Translations under genes and position numbers: made by a program
In this document: piece by piece, positions 19,086-29,361 of the stretch
Numbering within the stretch: position 1 is the first letter of the stretch
How the letters are laid out: each line of letters starts with the position of its first letter
NCBI GenBank assembly: GCA_036504815.1
Contig: DASXUN010000015.1
Span: forward strand, 124,001 to 188,000
Direction: 5' to 3'
Source: Gemmatimonadaceae bacterium
GTDB taxonomy: Bacteria; Gemmatimonadota; Gemmatimonadetes; Gemmatimonadales; Gemmatimonadaceae
Length of the DNA stretch: 64,000 nt
Notes under the pieces: generated by a model
The model's input: only the letters and a program-made list of their open reading frames with translations
What the model was told of the DNA's origin: nothing
Database searches by the model: none

Positions 19086-19533
19086 GGGCTTCGGCTTCGC
19101 CCTTTTGGACGCACGACTCGGCCTGCTTGACTGGGGCTTCAGTTCTTTGCTGGCGTCTGACGATGATCTCTTCTTGGAACGCGTCTCGGCGCGGATTGAG
19201 AGGGGCCGACCAACGGCTCTCGTTCTTGAGAACTTCGCTCCGATCAAGGGGCGGGAGACCGCGCTGCGCAGACGTGATCTGGCGATCGCGCTGGCTGCTC
19301 AGCGGAAGATCGGGCTGTGCCAGGTGTCGCAGAAGATCGTTCAGGGGATTCTCGGGCCGGGGACGAAGGCTGAAATCGCCAGGGTGCTAGTTCAGCGATT
19401 CCCCGAACTGCGGCATCGGGTGCCGCGGGAGCGGACGAGGTGGTCCACCGAGGACGAGCGGATGCACATTTTCGATGCGCTGGCGTTGGCGGTGGTGGTG
19501 ATGCGGCCGAGTGCCGAGCACGACCTTGCATGA
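19039..19533 (+). CDS. Stand-alone RuvC-like nuclease
   Basis: 164 aa, the usual size of RuvC. The RNase H-fold active site pattern is visible: Asp12 in LLAIDLTAKGFGFALLD, Glu64 in LVLENF, and Asp146 in HIFDALALAV preceded by acidic residues at 138-140. KGRETALRRRDLA resembles the RuvC DNA-binding segment. Probably a Holliday-junction or structure-specific nuclease of the mobile element. No clear ribosome binding site precedes ATG 19,039, consistent with coupling to the overlapping XRE gene. Confidence 0.7.
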   Translation: MQPRPLRLLAIDLTAKGFGFALLDARLGLLDWGFSSLLASDDDLFLERVSARIERGRPTALVLENFAPIKGRETALRRRDLAIALAAQRKIGLCQVSQKIVQGILGPGTKAEIARVLVQRFPELRHRVPRERTRWSTEDERMHIFDALALAVVVMRPSAEHDLA

Positions 19534-19552
19534 CGTAGGCCTTCGCTGCGGG

Positions 19553-20401
19553 TTACTTGATGTTGTACTGCTTGAAGGCCTCGTCAATCGTCTCGGAGAG
19601 TGCGCGATGGTTGAACACCATTCCCAGATCGATCATCTCTTTGTCAACAACGACTTGCCTGCCACCAGCCGCGTGAGCGACCGTCTGTATGTCGTTGACT
19701 TCCGTCTTGTAGTAAACGGCAGCAACCAGGCCGAGTAGAATCACGCGACTCTGCCCGACGACAAGACCGCCGCCAGTCGGATCGTGAAACGAGCCCTCGT
19801 CGAACACGAACACCGGGCTGCCGCTCGACCCAGGGAACACTGACGCATCGATCAGAAATACCGGGCGTCCCTGGAAAGCGATCCGCGGAAGGGTGGCAAT
19901 CGAACCTGTGCGAGCAATCGGGAGCAAGTTCGCTGAGTCCCAGAGTCCGTTAGGGTAGCCGATGAACACGACCCTCTGCAGGACGCTCAGCGAAGCCAGT
20001 TGCGCATCAGTGGCCAGAAACTCCGTAGGGATGGATCTATAGAAGAGCTTGACGCCGGCCTGCGTCGGAGTCTTGAGCAACGGACCCAACGGTACTACCG
20101 CGACGTCGACGGTCTTGTCGGGATGAAATACCCACATCGCGTCGAAGTCGATAATGTCGAGTTTGTAGCCGTTACCGAGCTTCGGTTGTTCGCCTTCGCC
20201 GATGTGAAAGAAGATCGCACCGCTTTTCACGTCGCCGACCACATGTCGGTTCGTGACGATGAAAGGGATCCGATCATCTCCGATTCGACGTTCGAAGATG
20301 AAACCTGTTCCAGTCGTCGTACCGCCGTTTGCGAGGGTGCCCTCGATCCTAACGGTGGTGAACAGCATTTGTTCTTGGGAGCGGCTGAGATCGATCTTCA
20401 T
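19553..20401 (-). CDS. Trypsin-like serine protease
   Basis: 282 aa if started at ATG 20,401; a GTG at 20,416 adds five residues. The catalytic triad of chymotrypsin-fold proteases is visible: His in VTNRHVVG (about 53), Asp in VDVAVVPL (about 99) and Ser in PGSSGSPV (about 193). There is no signal peptide, so it is probably cytosolic. Cytosolic trypsin-like proteases occur as effectors in several bacterial defence systems; that role here is inference from the island context. A small membrane protein gene lies upstream on the same strand. Confidence 0.8.
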   Translation of the reverse strand: MKIDLSRSQEQMLFTTVRIEGTLANGGTTTGTGFIFERRIGDDRIPFIVTNRHVVGDVKSGAIFFHIGEGEQPKLGNGYKLDIIDFDAMWVFHPDKTVDVAVVPLGPLLKTPTQAGVKLFYRSIPTEFLATDAQLASLSVLQRVVFIGYPNGLWDSANLLPIARTGSIATLPRIAFQGRPVFLIDASVFPGSSGSPVFVFDEGSFHDPTGGGLVVGQSRVILLGLVAAVYYKTEVNDIQTVAHAAGGRQVVVDKEMIDLGMVFNHRALSETIDEAFKQYNIK

Positions 20402-20522
20402 GTTCGTTCGATACACACACGGAAGGCGTTGCGCTGCTGCGCTTCCAATAGTGCGGGCAACGTGCTTCTGGAGCCAGCAGTTCGTTTACTGCGCCGGAGG
20501 CACCAACGCTGCGTATGCAAGG

Positions 20523-20846
20523 TCAGCGAGTGGCCATGAGATACGCCGCCGCGTTGGCGAGCATTCCGATGCCGAGTGACAGAAAGCCGACCACGAGAAG
20601 AACGCCGCCAAGCTTGTCTTGAACATCGAGCAAGTGTTTGGTGACACCCCCGACAATCGCTCCACTCTGCGGACGCTGCTCGGCAATCAACCTGAGTTGC
20701 TCAATCGATGTTTCGTGTGCCACCAGGCAATAGACGACCCATTTCATGATCGATCGAATGCGCCAAGCGAGGAGCAGTGATCCGGACGCCGTTGCTACTG
20801 CGCCTAGAAGCTTGAGCCAAGTAGGGAGATCGCTGGGAAGGGTCAC
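20523..20846 (-). CDS. Small two-helix membrane protein of unknown function
   Basis: 107 aa from GTG 20,846, which has AGGAGA just upstream. Two hydrophobic segments (about 12-28 and 80-102) frame a soluble middle region with HETSIEQLRLIAEQ. No family recognised. It precedes the protease gene by roughly 120 bp on the same strand, so the two may be co-expressed. Confidence 0.6.
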   Translation of the reverse strand: MTLPSDLPTWLKLLGAVATASGSLLLAWRIRSIMKWVVYCLVAHETSIEQLRLIAEQRPQSGAIVGGVTKHLLDVQDKLGGVLLVVGFLSLGIGMLANAAAYLMATR

Positions 20847-20954
20847 AACTCTCCTGAATTAGTGTGCATGACGAGGATCAGGTTGCAAAGACCCGTCCGG
20901 CATTGCCTGCGGTACGAAAGAGCTGGTGAAGTGCCATCCAACGCGTTCCGTCCT

Positions 20955-21896
20955 TCACACGAGATACTGCTTCGCCACCTCTCGGCACGTAACAAGATGC
21001 TGCGTCATCCAGGTGAAGAGTGCCTCGCGTTCGGGGCCAGCCACGGCGCACTTCGCCTTGTCATACTCCCGATATACTGCCATGCGACTCGCGATCTTTC
21101 CTTCAAGCCGCTCCCAGCTGACTTCTTCACCGGTAAAGAGCGCTTCAATCTCCTGCCGGTGACGCGAGAGCTCTTCGAACTGCGCCTTGTCGGCATCCTG
21201 CGAGCAATAGATCTCGACACGGATGCGACTTCCCGTCGCCATCGACACGTGACCGCCGATACCAGACCTTCCGACGCCGAATGCTAACCATGCATCCTTC
21301 GTGGATGATCGACCCGACGCCCAAGTGCATCCGTGCGTGACTAAGTGCGAAAGGAAGCCTTCCCAGAACGTCAAGCGGAAGTCGTGACGAGCCGCCTCAC
21401 CCTCGCTTGCAACCTCCTGAAGCCTGCGCGAGAACTCACTCGGCCCAACTTCGAGCTGAAAACGCACGGCCGGCTTCGAGTCATCGATACGAACAACTTC
21501 TGGCCGAACCAAGAAGAACGACACGCGCTCTCCTGCGTGCGCGTTCAACCATTCGATAGTGGTGCGATGTTCGTCGCGAATGTCGGCGGCAACCCAGATG
21601 ACCATTCCGGCATCGAGTCCAGCGGCATACGCGAGAAGTTGACCGAGATGGGCGTGATCCGTCTGGGTTAGCTGGTTTTCAATAACAACTATCGTCTCCG
21701 TGTCCTCGACATGACCAAGAATGTCGAGCTCGTAAGCTCCCACTTTGTGTTCGATCTGGTCAACGGCAATTGGAAAGCCGATCAGATCTGAGAGATGCGA
21801 GATGTTCTGGGCGAGCCACGGCGTGAAATCGCGTTCCTCGTGCTTCCATAGATCACGCGGATTGAGTACCTGGAGCTCGCCAACGGTGATGGCCAT
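20955..21896 (-). CDS. DUF4268 protein with PD-(D/E)XK nuclease-like domain
   Basis: 313 aa. The N-terminal half contains YELDILGHVEDTETIVVIEN followed by QLTQTDHAHLGQLLAYAAG, the hallmark of the restriction-nuclease-like fold in DUF4268 proteins, with ExQ in place of the usual ExK. The C-terminal half holds the DUF4268 region (WEGFLSHL, RVEIYCSQDADKAQFEEL). Such proteins are common in accessory DNA near defence and mobile genes. The biochemical activity is not established. Confidence 0.75.
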   Translation of the reverse strand: MAITVGELQVLNPRDLWKHEERDFTPWLAQNISHLSDLIGFPIAVDQIEHKVGAYELDILGHVEDTETIVVIENQLTQTDHAHLGQLLAYAAGLDAGMVIWVAADIRDEHRTTIEWLNAHAGERVSFFLVRPEVVRIDDSKPAVRFQLEVGPSEFSRRLQEVASEGEAARHDFRLTFWEGFLSHLVTHGCTWASGRSSTKDAWLAFGVGRSGIGGHVSMATGSRIRVEIYCSQDADKAQFEELSRHRQEIEALFTGEEVSWERLEGKIASRMAVYREYDKAKCAVAGPEREALFTWMTQHLVTCREVAKQYLV

Positions 21897-22120
21897 CAGG
21901 AACCTCTTTCGAAAACGAGACTACTCGAGACGACGCCGCTCAGCAGGCTTGATCCCGCGAACCGCCTGGCACCGTTCAGCGAAACGTCGAGGGCCATCAA
22001 GAGCGCGATGAAACGTGGCCGCCCGCACCGGTTGAAGATGCCGCAGCTCCCCCGGCGGGGCCAGACAGGCAGGTGCGGAGCCTGAGGCGACCACTCTCGT
22101 CGCCGGTTAGCTAGGAGCCT

Positions 22121-23407
22121 TCACTGCTTCGAGCCTTTCAGCCATCCCGCAATGTCATCAGACGTCTTGTCAGCCGCGCGCTTGACGGGATCATTCCCAA
22201 GGTGCGCATATCGCTCGGTCGTCGCCACCTGCTTGTGTCCTAAAAGGGACCGGACAACCAGCAGCGACTCTCCCGACGCCGCCGGCACCGATGCAAACGA
22301 GTGCCGGAGATCGTGAAGCCGGAGCCCCTTCAGCTTCGCCGCGTGACGCACCGCGCACCACGTCCTCTTGATCTCCTTCAGGTGCTGCTTGGCCTTCGAG
22401 CCGGGGATCACATACGGGTTACCGACCACGCGCGGGAGTGACGCGAGGATCGCTGCCGCGCTCTGGCCGAGCGGCCGAACGCTCTTGCCCGTCTTCGTGT
22501 CGTCGAGCCGCAGGTGACCACGCTCGAAGTCGATCGCGTCCCAACGCAGTGAGAGGATCTCGTTCTCCCGGCAGCCGGTGAGCGCCAGAAGCCTGATGGC
22601 CGCGACCGCGAACGGGTTGGCGGGAATCGGCTGGTCCGCGCTCTTCGGCCGGTGCTTCTGGTTCTCGGGCTTCTTGGGCTTCGACCGATGCTCCGGTGCG
22701 GGCGGCAGGCCACTCGCCTCCGCCTTCGACAGGGCGGCACCCAAACGGCCGAACTCTTCCTTCGTCAGGAATCGCTCGCGCCCGTGCTCGGGGTAGAGTT
22801 CAATGCCACGAGCAGGGTTCTCTTTGGAGGGGATGGCGCCTTCCGCGATGGCGTACGCGAAAAAGGTCGTCAGCCGCGCGACCACGCGGTTGGCGACGTA
22901 CGGCGTGTCGTTCAGCGACCGGTGGAGGCGGCGGACGTCGGCAGCGGCGATCGTGGACACGTGCTTCGTGCCGAACGCCGGGAAGATGTGCTTCTTCCAG
23001 AGCCGCCGGTATTCCCGTGTCGTCCCGGGCTTCCGCCGGCGTTCGACCTCGTCCAGGTAAGTCGCGCCGAGCTCCCGAACCGTGAGTCCGCCGCGTGCGG
23101 CACGGCGCGCGGTGAGCGGATCGACGCCCTGCGTCGTGGCGGACAGCTGGCGGAGTGCCTCGTCCCTGGCCTGCTCGGTGGTCAGCGGGCCGTAGACGCC
23201 GAGGGTCAGCCGGCGAAACTGCCGGGCGCCTTGTGGCCGATATCCCAGCACGAAGACCTTTCGCCGATGCACGCGTCCCTCGGCATCGGTGCGCTCCGTG
23301 ACGCGGACTCCGAAGCCCTTCAGCTTGGTGTCCCACACGAAGTAGTCGCAGCTCGGGGTGAAGGCGAGCGCATCGATGGTGCGTTTCGTGAGATTGGCGG
23401 AGGCCAT
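22121..23407 (-). CDS. Tyrosine-type site-specific integrase
   Basis: 428 aa. The N-terminal arm-type DNA-binding domain (DUF4102: WDTKLKGFGVRVTE) is followed by a SAM-like core-binding domain and the catalytic domain with ALTGCRENEILSLRW (first Arg), HDLRHSFAS (His-x-x-Arg) and LLGHKQVATTERYAHL (His and nucleophile Tyr). It starts about 160 bp from the tRNA-Pro fragment, as expected for a tRNA-targeting island integrase. Divergent repeats upstream look like arm sites. Confidence 0.95.
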   Translation of the reverse strand: MASANLTKRTIDALAFTPSCDYFVWDTKLKGFGVRVTERTDAEGRVHRRKVFVLGYRPQGARQFRRLTLGVYGPLTTEQARDEALRQLSATTQGVDPLTARRAARGGLTVRELGATYLDEVERRRKPGTTREYRRLWKKHIFPAFGTKHVSTIAAADVRRLHRSLNDTPYVANRVVARLTTFFAYAIAEGAIPSKENPARGIELYPEHGRERFLTKEEFGRLGAALSKAEASGLPPAPEHRSKPKKPENQKHRPKSADQPIPANPFAVAAIRLLALTGCRENEILSLRWDAIDFERGHLRLDDTKTGKSVRPLGQSAAAILASLPRVVGNPYVIPGSKAKQHLKEIKRTWCAVRHAAKLKGLRLHDLRHSFASVPAASGESLLVVRSLLGHKQVATTERYAHLGNDPVKRAADKTSDDIAGWLKGSKQ

Positions 23408-23432
23408 GTGCTGCCCCTATCGGAATGTCGTA

Positions 23433-23460
23433 GGAAGCCTATAGGAAGCCATTGGAAGCC
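23433..23460. repeat. Three GGAAGCC repeats upstream of integrase
   Basis: GGAAGCC occurs at 23,433-23,439, 23,444-23,450 and 23,454-23,460, spaced 10-11 bp, that is one helical turn. Their position between int and the attachment site suits arm-type binding sites of the integrase. Binding is inferred. Confidence 0.5.
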
Positions 23461-23564
23461 AATCTAGCGAAATCTCCTGGAATCTCAAGGAAGGTCATTC
23501 TTGCGTAAGGCATTGATTTTTCATACGTTGCAATCTACCGGAAACTTCACGGTATCTAACGCCA

Positions 23565-23613
<49 letters not shown>

Positions 23614-23614
23614 G

Positions 23615-23656
23615 AGACGCAACTCCTGAGTGACTCAGGGGTTGCGTCTTCTTTTT
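23615..23656 (+). terminator. Rho-independent terminator, originally of tRNA-Pro
   Basis: AGACGCAAC at 23,615-23,623 pairs with 23,641-23,649 and CCTGAG at 23,625-23,630 with 23,634-23,639, with loop TGA and tail TTCTTTTT. It starts 4 nt after the tRNA fragment, so it was probably the terminator of the target tRNA gene. The next 320 bp (to 23,978) hold no confident gene. A short open frame at 23,836-23,982 with a 15-bp tandem repeat is possible but unconvincing. Confidence 0.85.
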
Positions 23657-23978
23657 GCGGTGGCTCGTCGCCGACCTGCGGGGCCATTGCATGCCCGAAC
23701 CTGGCACGCGTGGTCCTCTCCCGTCTTGGGGAACTCCTCGCCGTCGAGCGGCCTTGCCTTGATGAACGCGGACAGCACCACGGCGCACTGGCGCCGCAGT
23801 GCGGCCGCCCCTTTGCATCGGGCAAGGCATCACCGATGGCACGAACAGTTCTTCTCGCCCGGCCCCATTCCTTCATCGAGGCGCTCATCGGGCGACCGGT
23901 GCAGGAGTCGGTGCGATCGCTGCCGCTGGATGCGCTGCCGCTGGATGCGCTGCCGCGACAGGGCGTGGCGGTCGACGC

Positions 23979-24158
23979 ATGAGGCGCGCAGATTCGTTGA
24001 TGAAGCTGGCGTGCCGGTGGGACATCGTGCGTGGCGCGCTGCAGGTGTCGGCCCTCGTCGGCGTTGTGCTCAATCTCATCAACCAGGGCCAGGATTTCAT
24101 GGATGGGCGGCCCCTCGCCGTTGGTCATGTGGCCTTATGGGCGGCAGGCACCGAATGA
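23979..24158 (+). CDS. Small membrane protein, NrtS-like
   Basis: 59 aa from ATG 23,979, or 52 aa from ATG 24,000. The segment GALQVSALVGVVLNLINQGQDF with a following LAVGHVALW resembles the NrtS family of small nitrate/nitrite transport proteins, but the usual C-terminal PYxVS part is missing. Its stop overlaps the ATG of the sigma factor (ATGA), which favours a real coupled gene. No strong ribosome binding site. Confidence 0.4.
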   Translation: MRRADSLMKLACRWDIVRGALQVSALVGVVLNLINQGQDFMDGRPLAVGHVALWAAGTE

Positions 24159-24745
24159 CCCCGGAGTCACCGGTATCGTCTCGCGACGCGGCGTTCAGCC
24201 GCGAGGCGCTGGCGCTTCTGCCGGACGTGGCGCGATACGCGAAATCGCTGACCCGCGACGCGAGCGAGGCCGATGACCTGGTGCAGGACACGTTCATGAT
24301 GGCGTACCAGGCGTGGGATCAGTACACGCCGGGCACGGAGTGTCGTGCGTGGCTGTTCACGATTTGCCGCCGCCGCTTCCTTCGGGTGCGACGTGGGGCG
24401 GAGCGCTACGTAGCCACCGAGGACGCCGAACTCGAGTCGCTCGGCGCGGCGGACGTGTACACCCGCGCCCACACCGAGGGCCTGGACCACGTCTTCGAGC
24501 GGTCCGAAATGCGCGAGGCGGTCGAGGCGGCCATGGAGTCCCTGCCGGAGGCATTTCGAGACGTCGCGGTGCTCGTGGACCTGCACGATCACTCGTATGA
24601 GTCGGCCGCCGAGATTCTCGGCATCCCGCTTGGCACCGTGCGATCACGCCTCTTTCGGGCGCGGCGCATGCTGCAGGAACAACTGCTGGCGTTCGCGCAG
24701 GACGCCGGATTTGGCGTCCAACGCGCCGCGGAGGGTTCGTCATGA
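24155..24745 (+). CDS. ECF-family RNA polymerase sigma factor
   Basis: 196 aa from ATG 24,155. Region 2 (ARYAKSLTRDASEADDLVQD, then CRAWLFTICRRRFL) and region 4 (ESLPEAFRDVAVLVDLHDHS, then ILGIPLGTVRSRLFRARRML) are complete. The longer open frame upstream is not coding-like. It overlaps the downstream anti-sigma gene by 4 nt. It resembles SigR/SigE-type factors that respond to thiol or envelope stress. Confidence 0.93.
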   Translation: MTPESPVSSRDAAFSREALALLPDVARYAKSLTRDASEADDLVQDTFMMAYQAWDQYTPGTECRAWLFTICRRRFLRVRRGAERYVATEDAELESLGAADVYTRAHTEGLDHVFERSEMREAVEAAMESLPEAFRDVAVLVDLHDHSYESAAEILGIPLGTVRSRLFRARRMLQEQLLAFAQDAGFGVQRAAEGSS

Positions 24746-24993
24746 TGGAACCGATGCTGGACTGCGACGCCGTGATGCGGCAGTTGTGGGATTACCTCGA
24801 CGGGGAGCTCTCGCCGGAGCGCATGCAGGCCATCGAAGCACACGTGAAGATGTGCGGGCATTGCTCGCCCCAGGTGGAGTTCGAGCGCGCATTCCTCAAG
24901 GCGCTCGCGGCCGCGCGCGCCGAGGTGTCGAACGAAGGGAGCCTCCGCGACCGCGTGGTCGCGCAGCTCCGCACGCGCGGGTATTCGGCGTAG
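24742..24993 (+). CDS. Zinc-binding anti-sigma factor (RsrA-like)
   Basis: 83 aa. The zinc anti-sigma motif HxxxCxxC is present (HVKMCGHC), with an extra Cys8 near the N-terminus (LDCDAVMRQLWDYLDGEL), as in redox-sensing RsrA-type anti-sigma factors. It has no membrane segment, so it is cytosolic. Start ATG overlaps the sigma factor's stop. Oxidation or metal binding at the cysteines would release the sigma factor (inferred from the family). Confidence 0.88.
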   Translation: MMEPMLDCDAVMRQLWDYLDGELSPERMQAIEAHVKMCGHCSPQVEFERAFLKALAAARAEVSNEGSLRDRVVAQLRTRGYSA

Positions 24994-25023
24994 CGATGCC
25001 CGCGCGGACACCCGCGGGCATCG
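24994..25023. terminator. Hairpin between convergent anti-sigma and merA genes
   Basis: An 11-bp perfect stem (CGATGCCCGCG at 24,994-25,004 with 25,013-25,023) and an 8-nt loop, right after the anti-sigma stop and 4 bp from the merA stop. It could act on both strands. It has no strong T-tract. Confidence 0.6.
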
Positions 25024-25027
25024 GGGG

Positions 25028-26656
<1,629 letters not shown>

Positions 26657-26938
26657 CTACCGAGCGACTGAAGAGGGATACCCGGCGTCGGTCGTGGCAC
26701 GAATCAACCGCTTGACGTCCGTCTTGACGTCGTCGTAGGTGACCACGGCCTGCTGTTTCTCGAGACTCACGACAACCTTGGTGACGCCGTCAACCTTGGC
26801 TAGCGCCTTCTTGACGGTGATCGGGCAGGCCGCACAGGTCATCTGCGAGACCGACAAGATGACGGTGCGGGGAGCAGCCCACGCGGGGGTGGCAACGAGC
26901 GTGAGGGCGGCGATGGCGAACAGCAGCTGCTTTCTCAT
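26657..26938 (-). CDS. merP: Periplasmic mercury-binding protein
   Basis: 93 aa. Signal peptide (KQLLFAIAALTLVATPAWAA) and an HMA fold with the metal-binding motif MTCAACPITVKKAL. MerP captures Hg(II) in the periplasm and passes it to MerT. Start ATG 26,938 with GAGG upstream, 11 bp after merT; longer upstream frames are ignored. Confidence 0.96.
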   Translation of the reverse strand: MRKQLLFAIAALTLVATPAWAAPRTVILSVSQMTCAACPITVKKALAKVDGVTKVVVSLEKQQAVVTYDDVKTDVKRLIRATTDAGYPSSVAR

Positions 26939-26949
26939 GTGGAAGACCT

Positions 26950-27324
26950 CTAGTAAAAGAGTGGGGCAATGAACGGAAAGGCGAACGCGATGGCCAACAG
27001 GACCACGACGGTCCAGAACAGCACGCGGTAGGCGGTCTGCACGCGCGGTATCGCGCAGACTTCCCCCGGTGCGCAGGCTGTCGGCATGCGGAAGATCCGA
27101 CGCTGGGCGAATGCAACGGCCACCAGCGCCACGCCGAGGAAGAGCGGCCGGTACGGCTCCAGCCTGGTGAGCGTGCCAATCCATGCGCCGCTCACGCCAA
27201 GGGCCAGGAGCACCAGCGGTCCCAGGCAGCACGTCGAGGCGAGAATCGCTGCGAGGCCCCCGGCCACGAGCGCCGTACGTCCGGATGGTGACTCCGGCGT
27301 CTTCTCAGGTGCCACATCCAACAT
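26950..27324 (-). CDS. merT: Mercuric ion transporter
   Basis: 124 aa with three hydrophobic helices. The Cys pair in the first helix (ASTCCLGPLVLL) and the second pair on the loop (CAPGEVCAIP) are the Hg(II) relay of MerT. First gene of the operon, with the strong site GGAGGGAGC before ATG 27,324 and the MerR-type promoter about 35 bp upstream. Confidence 0.95.
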   Translation of the reverse strand: MLDVAPEKTPESPSGRTALVAGGLAAILASTCCLGPLVLLALGVSGAWIGTLTRLEPYRPLFLGVALVAVAFAQRRIFRMPTACAPGEVCAIPRVQTAYRVLFWTVVVLLAIAFAFPFIAPLFY

Positions 27325-27356
27325 TGCTCCCTCCGTCGCAGTGATGTATGCTGAAA

Positions 27357-27387
27357 ATCCTAGTGCCGTACCTAACTACGGAGTCAA
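27357..27387 (-). promoter_or_regulatory. mer promoter/operator with 19-bp spacer
   Basis: On the minus strand, -35 TTGACT (27,382-27,387) and -10 TAGGAT (27,357-27,362) are separated by exactly 19 bp. The dyad CCGTA-6-TACGG (27,366-27,381) lies within the spacer. The long spacer with a centred dyad is the hallmark of MerR-activated promoters: MerR-Hg(II) untwists the DNA to realign the boxes. merR starts 7 bp beyond the -35 box on the other strand. Confidence 0.93.
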
Positions 27388-27393
27388 GGGTCG

Positions 27394-27825
27394 ATGATCG
27401 CGCCACGCACGGAGTTCACCATTGGATCGTTCGCCAAGGCGGCGGGCGTGAACGTCGAGACGATTCGGTTCTACCAGCGTCGGAAGCTCCTGCCGATGCC
27501 AGCACGGCCGTACGGTCGCATCCGACGGTATGGGACGGCAGACGTGGCGCGCGTCCGGTTCATCAAGGCCGCACAAGGCCTGGGGTTCAGTCTCGACGAG
27601 GTGGCCGAGTTGCTGCGTCTCGACGACGGCGCGCACTGCGATGACGCCCGCGAAGCCGCCGAGGCCAAGCTTCGCGAGGTGCGCGAGAAGCTGGTCGGCC
27701 TGCGACGCATCGAGGGGGCGCTCGCGCGCCTCATCAGGACCTGCCGGGCAGGCACTGGTCGCGTCCAGTGCCCGCTCATCGACTCGCTGCGCTCCGGCGC
27801 CACTCGCGGTCGCATGGCTCAGTGA
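27394..27825 (+). CDS. merR: Mercury-responsive regulator
   Basis: 143 aa. N-terminal MerR winged helix-turn-helix ([38 protein letters not shown]), a long dimerisation helix, and cysteines matching the Hg(II) site ([12 protein letters not shown], then [11 protein letters not shown]). Divergent from merT across the shared operator. Its stop overlaps by 7 nt the end of the convergent thioredoxin-domain gene. Confidence 0.95.
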   Translation: MIAPRTEFTIGSFAKAAGVNVETIRFYQRRKLLPMPARPYGRIRRYGTADVARVRFIKAAQGLGFSLDEVAELLRLDDGAHCDDAREAAEAKLREVREKLVGLRRIEGALARLIRTCRAGTGRVQCPLIDSLRSGATRGRMAQ

Positions 27826-29357
27826 TGGTGCATGCCCATCATTGACGCATCCCTCGCCATCGGGAGGCGCTCCACCTCGGCGCGCGCCAGCGCGCGGATG
27901 GCGGCCACCTGCTCGGGACCGGCGTAGCCGATCCAGCGTCGGATCACGTGTCCCTCGGCGTCCACGAGCGCCGTGATGGGCATGCCCGGCGCATGCAGCA
28001 GGTCTCGCACGCGTCCACGACCCAGCGCGACCGGAAATGCATATCCGCCCGCCGCCAGGAAGCGCCGGGCCGCCTCCACGTCGACGTCGTCGTTGAGCGA
28101 CAGGAACGCGAAACCCGGTCCCGTCAATGCGTGCTGCAGCGAGTCGAGCGCCGGCATCTCGGCTCGACAGGGCTCGCACCAGCTGGCCCAGACGTTCACC
28201 AGCGAGACACGCCCGCGGAAATCGGCACTGCGGACGGAATCTCCGGCGAGGCGTGGCAGAGCGAACGCAGGCCACGGCTTACGTTCCCGTGGCGGCGCTC
28301 CCGCCAGCAAGGCCACGGCATCGAGCTGGTAGACCCGTCCGGACTCATCCGCCGCGAGCGTCGGGATGGCCGTGTCAAACTCCACCGTGCGCCGCACGAC
28401 GCCACTCTCAAGGTCGATGACGTCAAGGCGACTGCGCTGGGTGGTGTAGCCGGGAGTGCTCAGCACGTAGAGGCGGCCGTCGGGCCCCACACGCGCACCG
28501 AGGTTCACGGGTGAGTAGTCGACGACGGCTCGCCCGTGGTCGATCTCGAACCGGGGCTCCTTGGTACTCTGGGGCAGTCCGCGGTGGGCCACCCATAGAG
28601 TCTCGCCCGCGAACGACAGCGCGATGACCTCGTCGCGGATGAACGGCGCCAGCACCAAGGCCCGCGGCGCGATGGCCAGGGCGCCGGCGTTGGCGAGGTC
28701 CAGCAGGAGCACGTGAGCCGGGGTGATGGCTCGGCCCAAGGTCCCGCCCACGGCCCCGCTCGCATCGCGGAACTCCAGCAACGGCTCCTCTCCGCTCGGC
28801 AGGAATGAGCCGAAATGCTGCGACGAACGCACGAGCCACGGTGAGCCGCCCCGGCCGTCGCTGACGATCGACGGGTAGGTCAATGTGCTCTTGGGCAGCG
28901 GATGCAGCTCACCGGTGACGTCAGCGCGGTACAGTGCGCCGGTGGCGTCGGAGAGCCACAACCCGTCCCCGGGTGCCGCACTGACGCTCACCCAGTCGCG
29001 TCCCTCGCCACGCACGCGACGGTACGTCGGGCGAAGCCGCGCATCGAACATCACGACGCCGCCGCTGGCGTCGAGCGCCAGCACGCCTCCCGAAGCGGGC
29101 GCGGTCGCACGACCATCGAACCAGAGCAACTCGGCCCCGGCGGCGGGGGGCGCGGTGTCCACGATCAACCGTGCGGGCGGCTGCGTGGTGAACACGTGCC
29201 GCACGCCCGCGATGATCTCCACCCGTGGCTTCGATGCGCTGAGGAAGGTCTCGATCGGCCCGCGGTCGACGCCCGCCGGAGACCGGCGGGCCGCGAGCAT
29301 CGCGCCGCCGAGTCCAAGCAGCGACACCCCGCTCACGACCCACCGGTTCCAGGTCAT
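27819..29357 (-). CDS. Exported protein with C-terminal TlpA/ResA-like thioredoxin domain
   Basis: 512 aa from ATG 29,357. An N-terminal signal or anchor helix ([16 protein letters not shown]) precedes about 330 residues of beta-rich repeats resembling a propeller ([31 protein letters not shown]). The C-terminal 150 residues are a TlpA-like domain with the redox motif WCEPC and a proline-containing GMPIT loop. It ends in MMGMHHH, a possible metal-binding tail. Start is 4 nt after the upstream gene, so coupled. Probable periplasmic thiol-disulfide role beside the mer locus. Confidence 0.75.
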   Translation of the reverse strand: MTWNRWVVSGVSLLGLGGAMLAARRSPAGVDRGPIETFLSASKPRVEIIAGVRHVFTTQPPARLIVDTAPPAAGAELLWFDGRATAPASGGVLALDASGGVVMFDARLRPTYRRVRGEGRDWVSVSAAPGDGLWLSDATGALYRADVTGELHPLPKSTLTYPSIVSDGRGGSPWLVRSSQHFGSFLPSGEEPLLEFRDASGAVGGTLGRAITPAHVLLLDLANAGALAIAPRALVLAPFIRDEVIALSFAGETLWVAHRGLPQSTKEPRFEIDHGRAVVDYSPVNLGARVGPDGRLYVLSTPGYTTQRSRLDVIDLESGVVRRTVEFDTAIPTLAADESGRVYQLDAVALLAGAPPRERKPWPAFALPRLAGDSVRSADFRGRVSLVNVWASWCEPCRAEMPALDSLQHALTGPGFAFLSLNDDVDVEAARRFLAAGGYAFPVALGRGRVRDLLHAPGMPITALVDAEGHVIRRWIGYAGPEQVAAIRALARAEVERLPMARDASMMGMHHH

Positions 29358-29361
29358 CGGA

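Noticed and set aside
20955..21896. Type II restriction enzyme with a matching methylase
   Set aside because: The fold looks nuclease-like but it fits DUF4268, and no methylase gene is adjacent.
23836..23982. 48-aa gene before the NrtS-like frame
   Set aside because: It overlaps the next ATG by ATGA, but contains a 15-bp tandem repeat, lacks a ribosome site and shows no family features.
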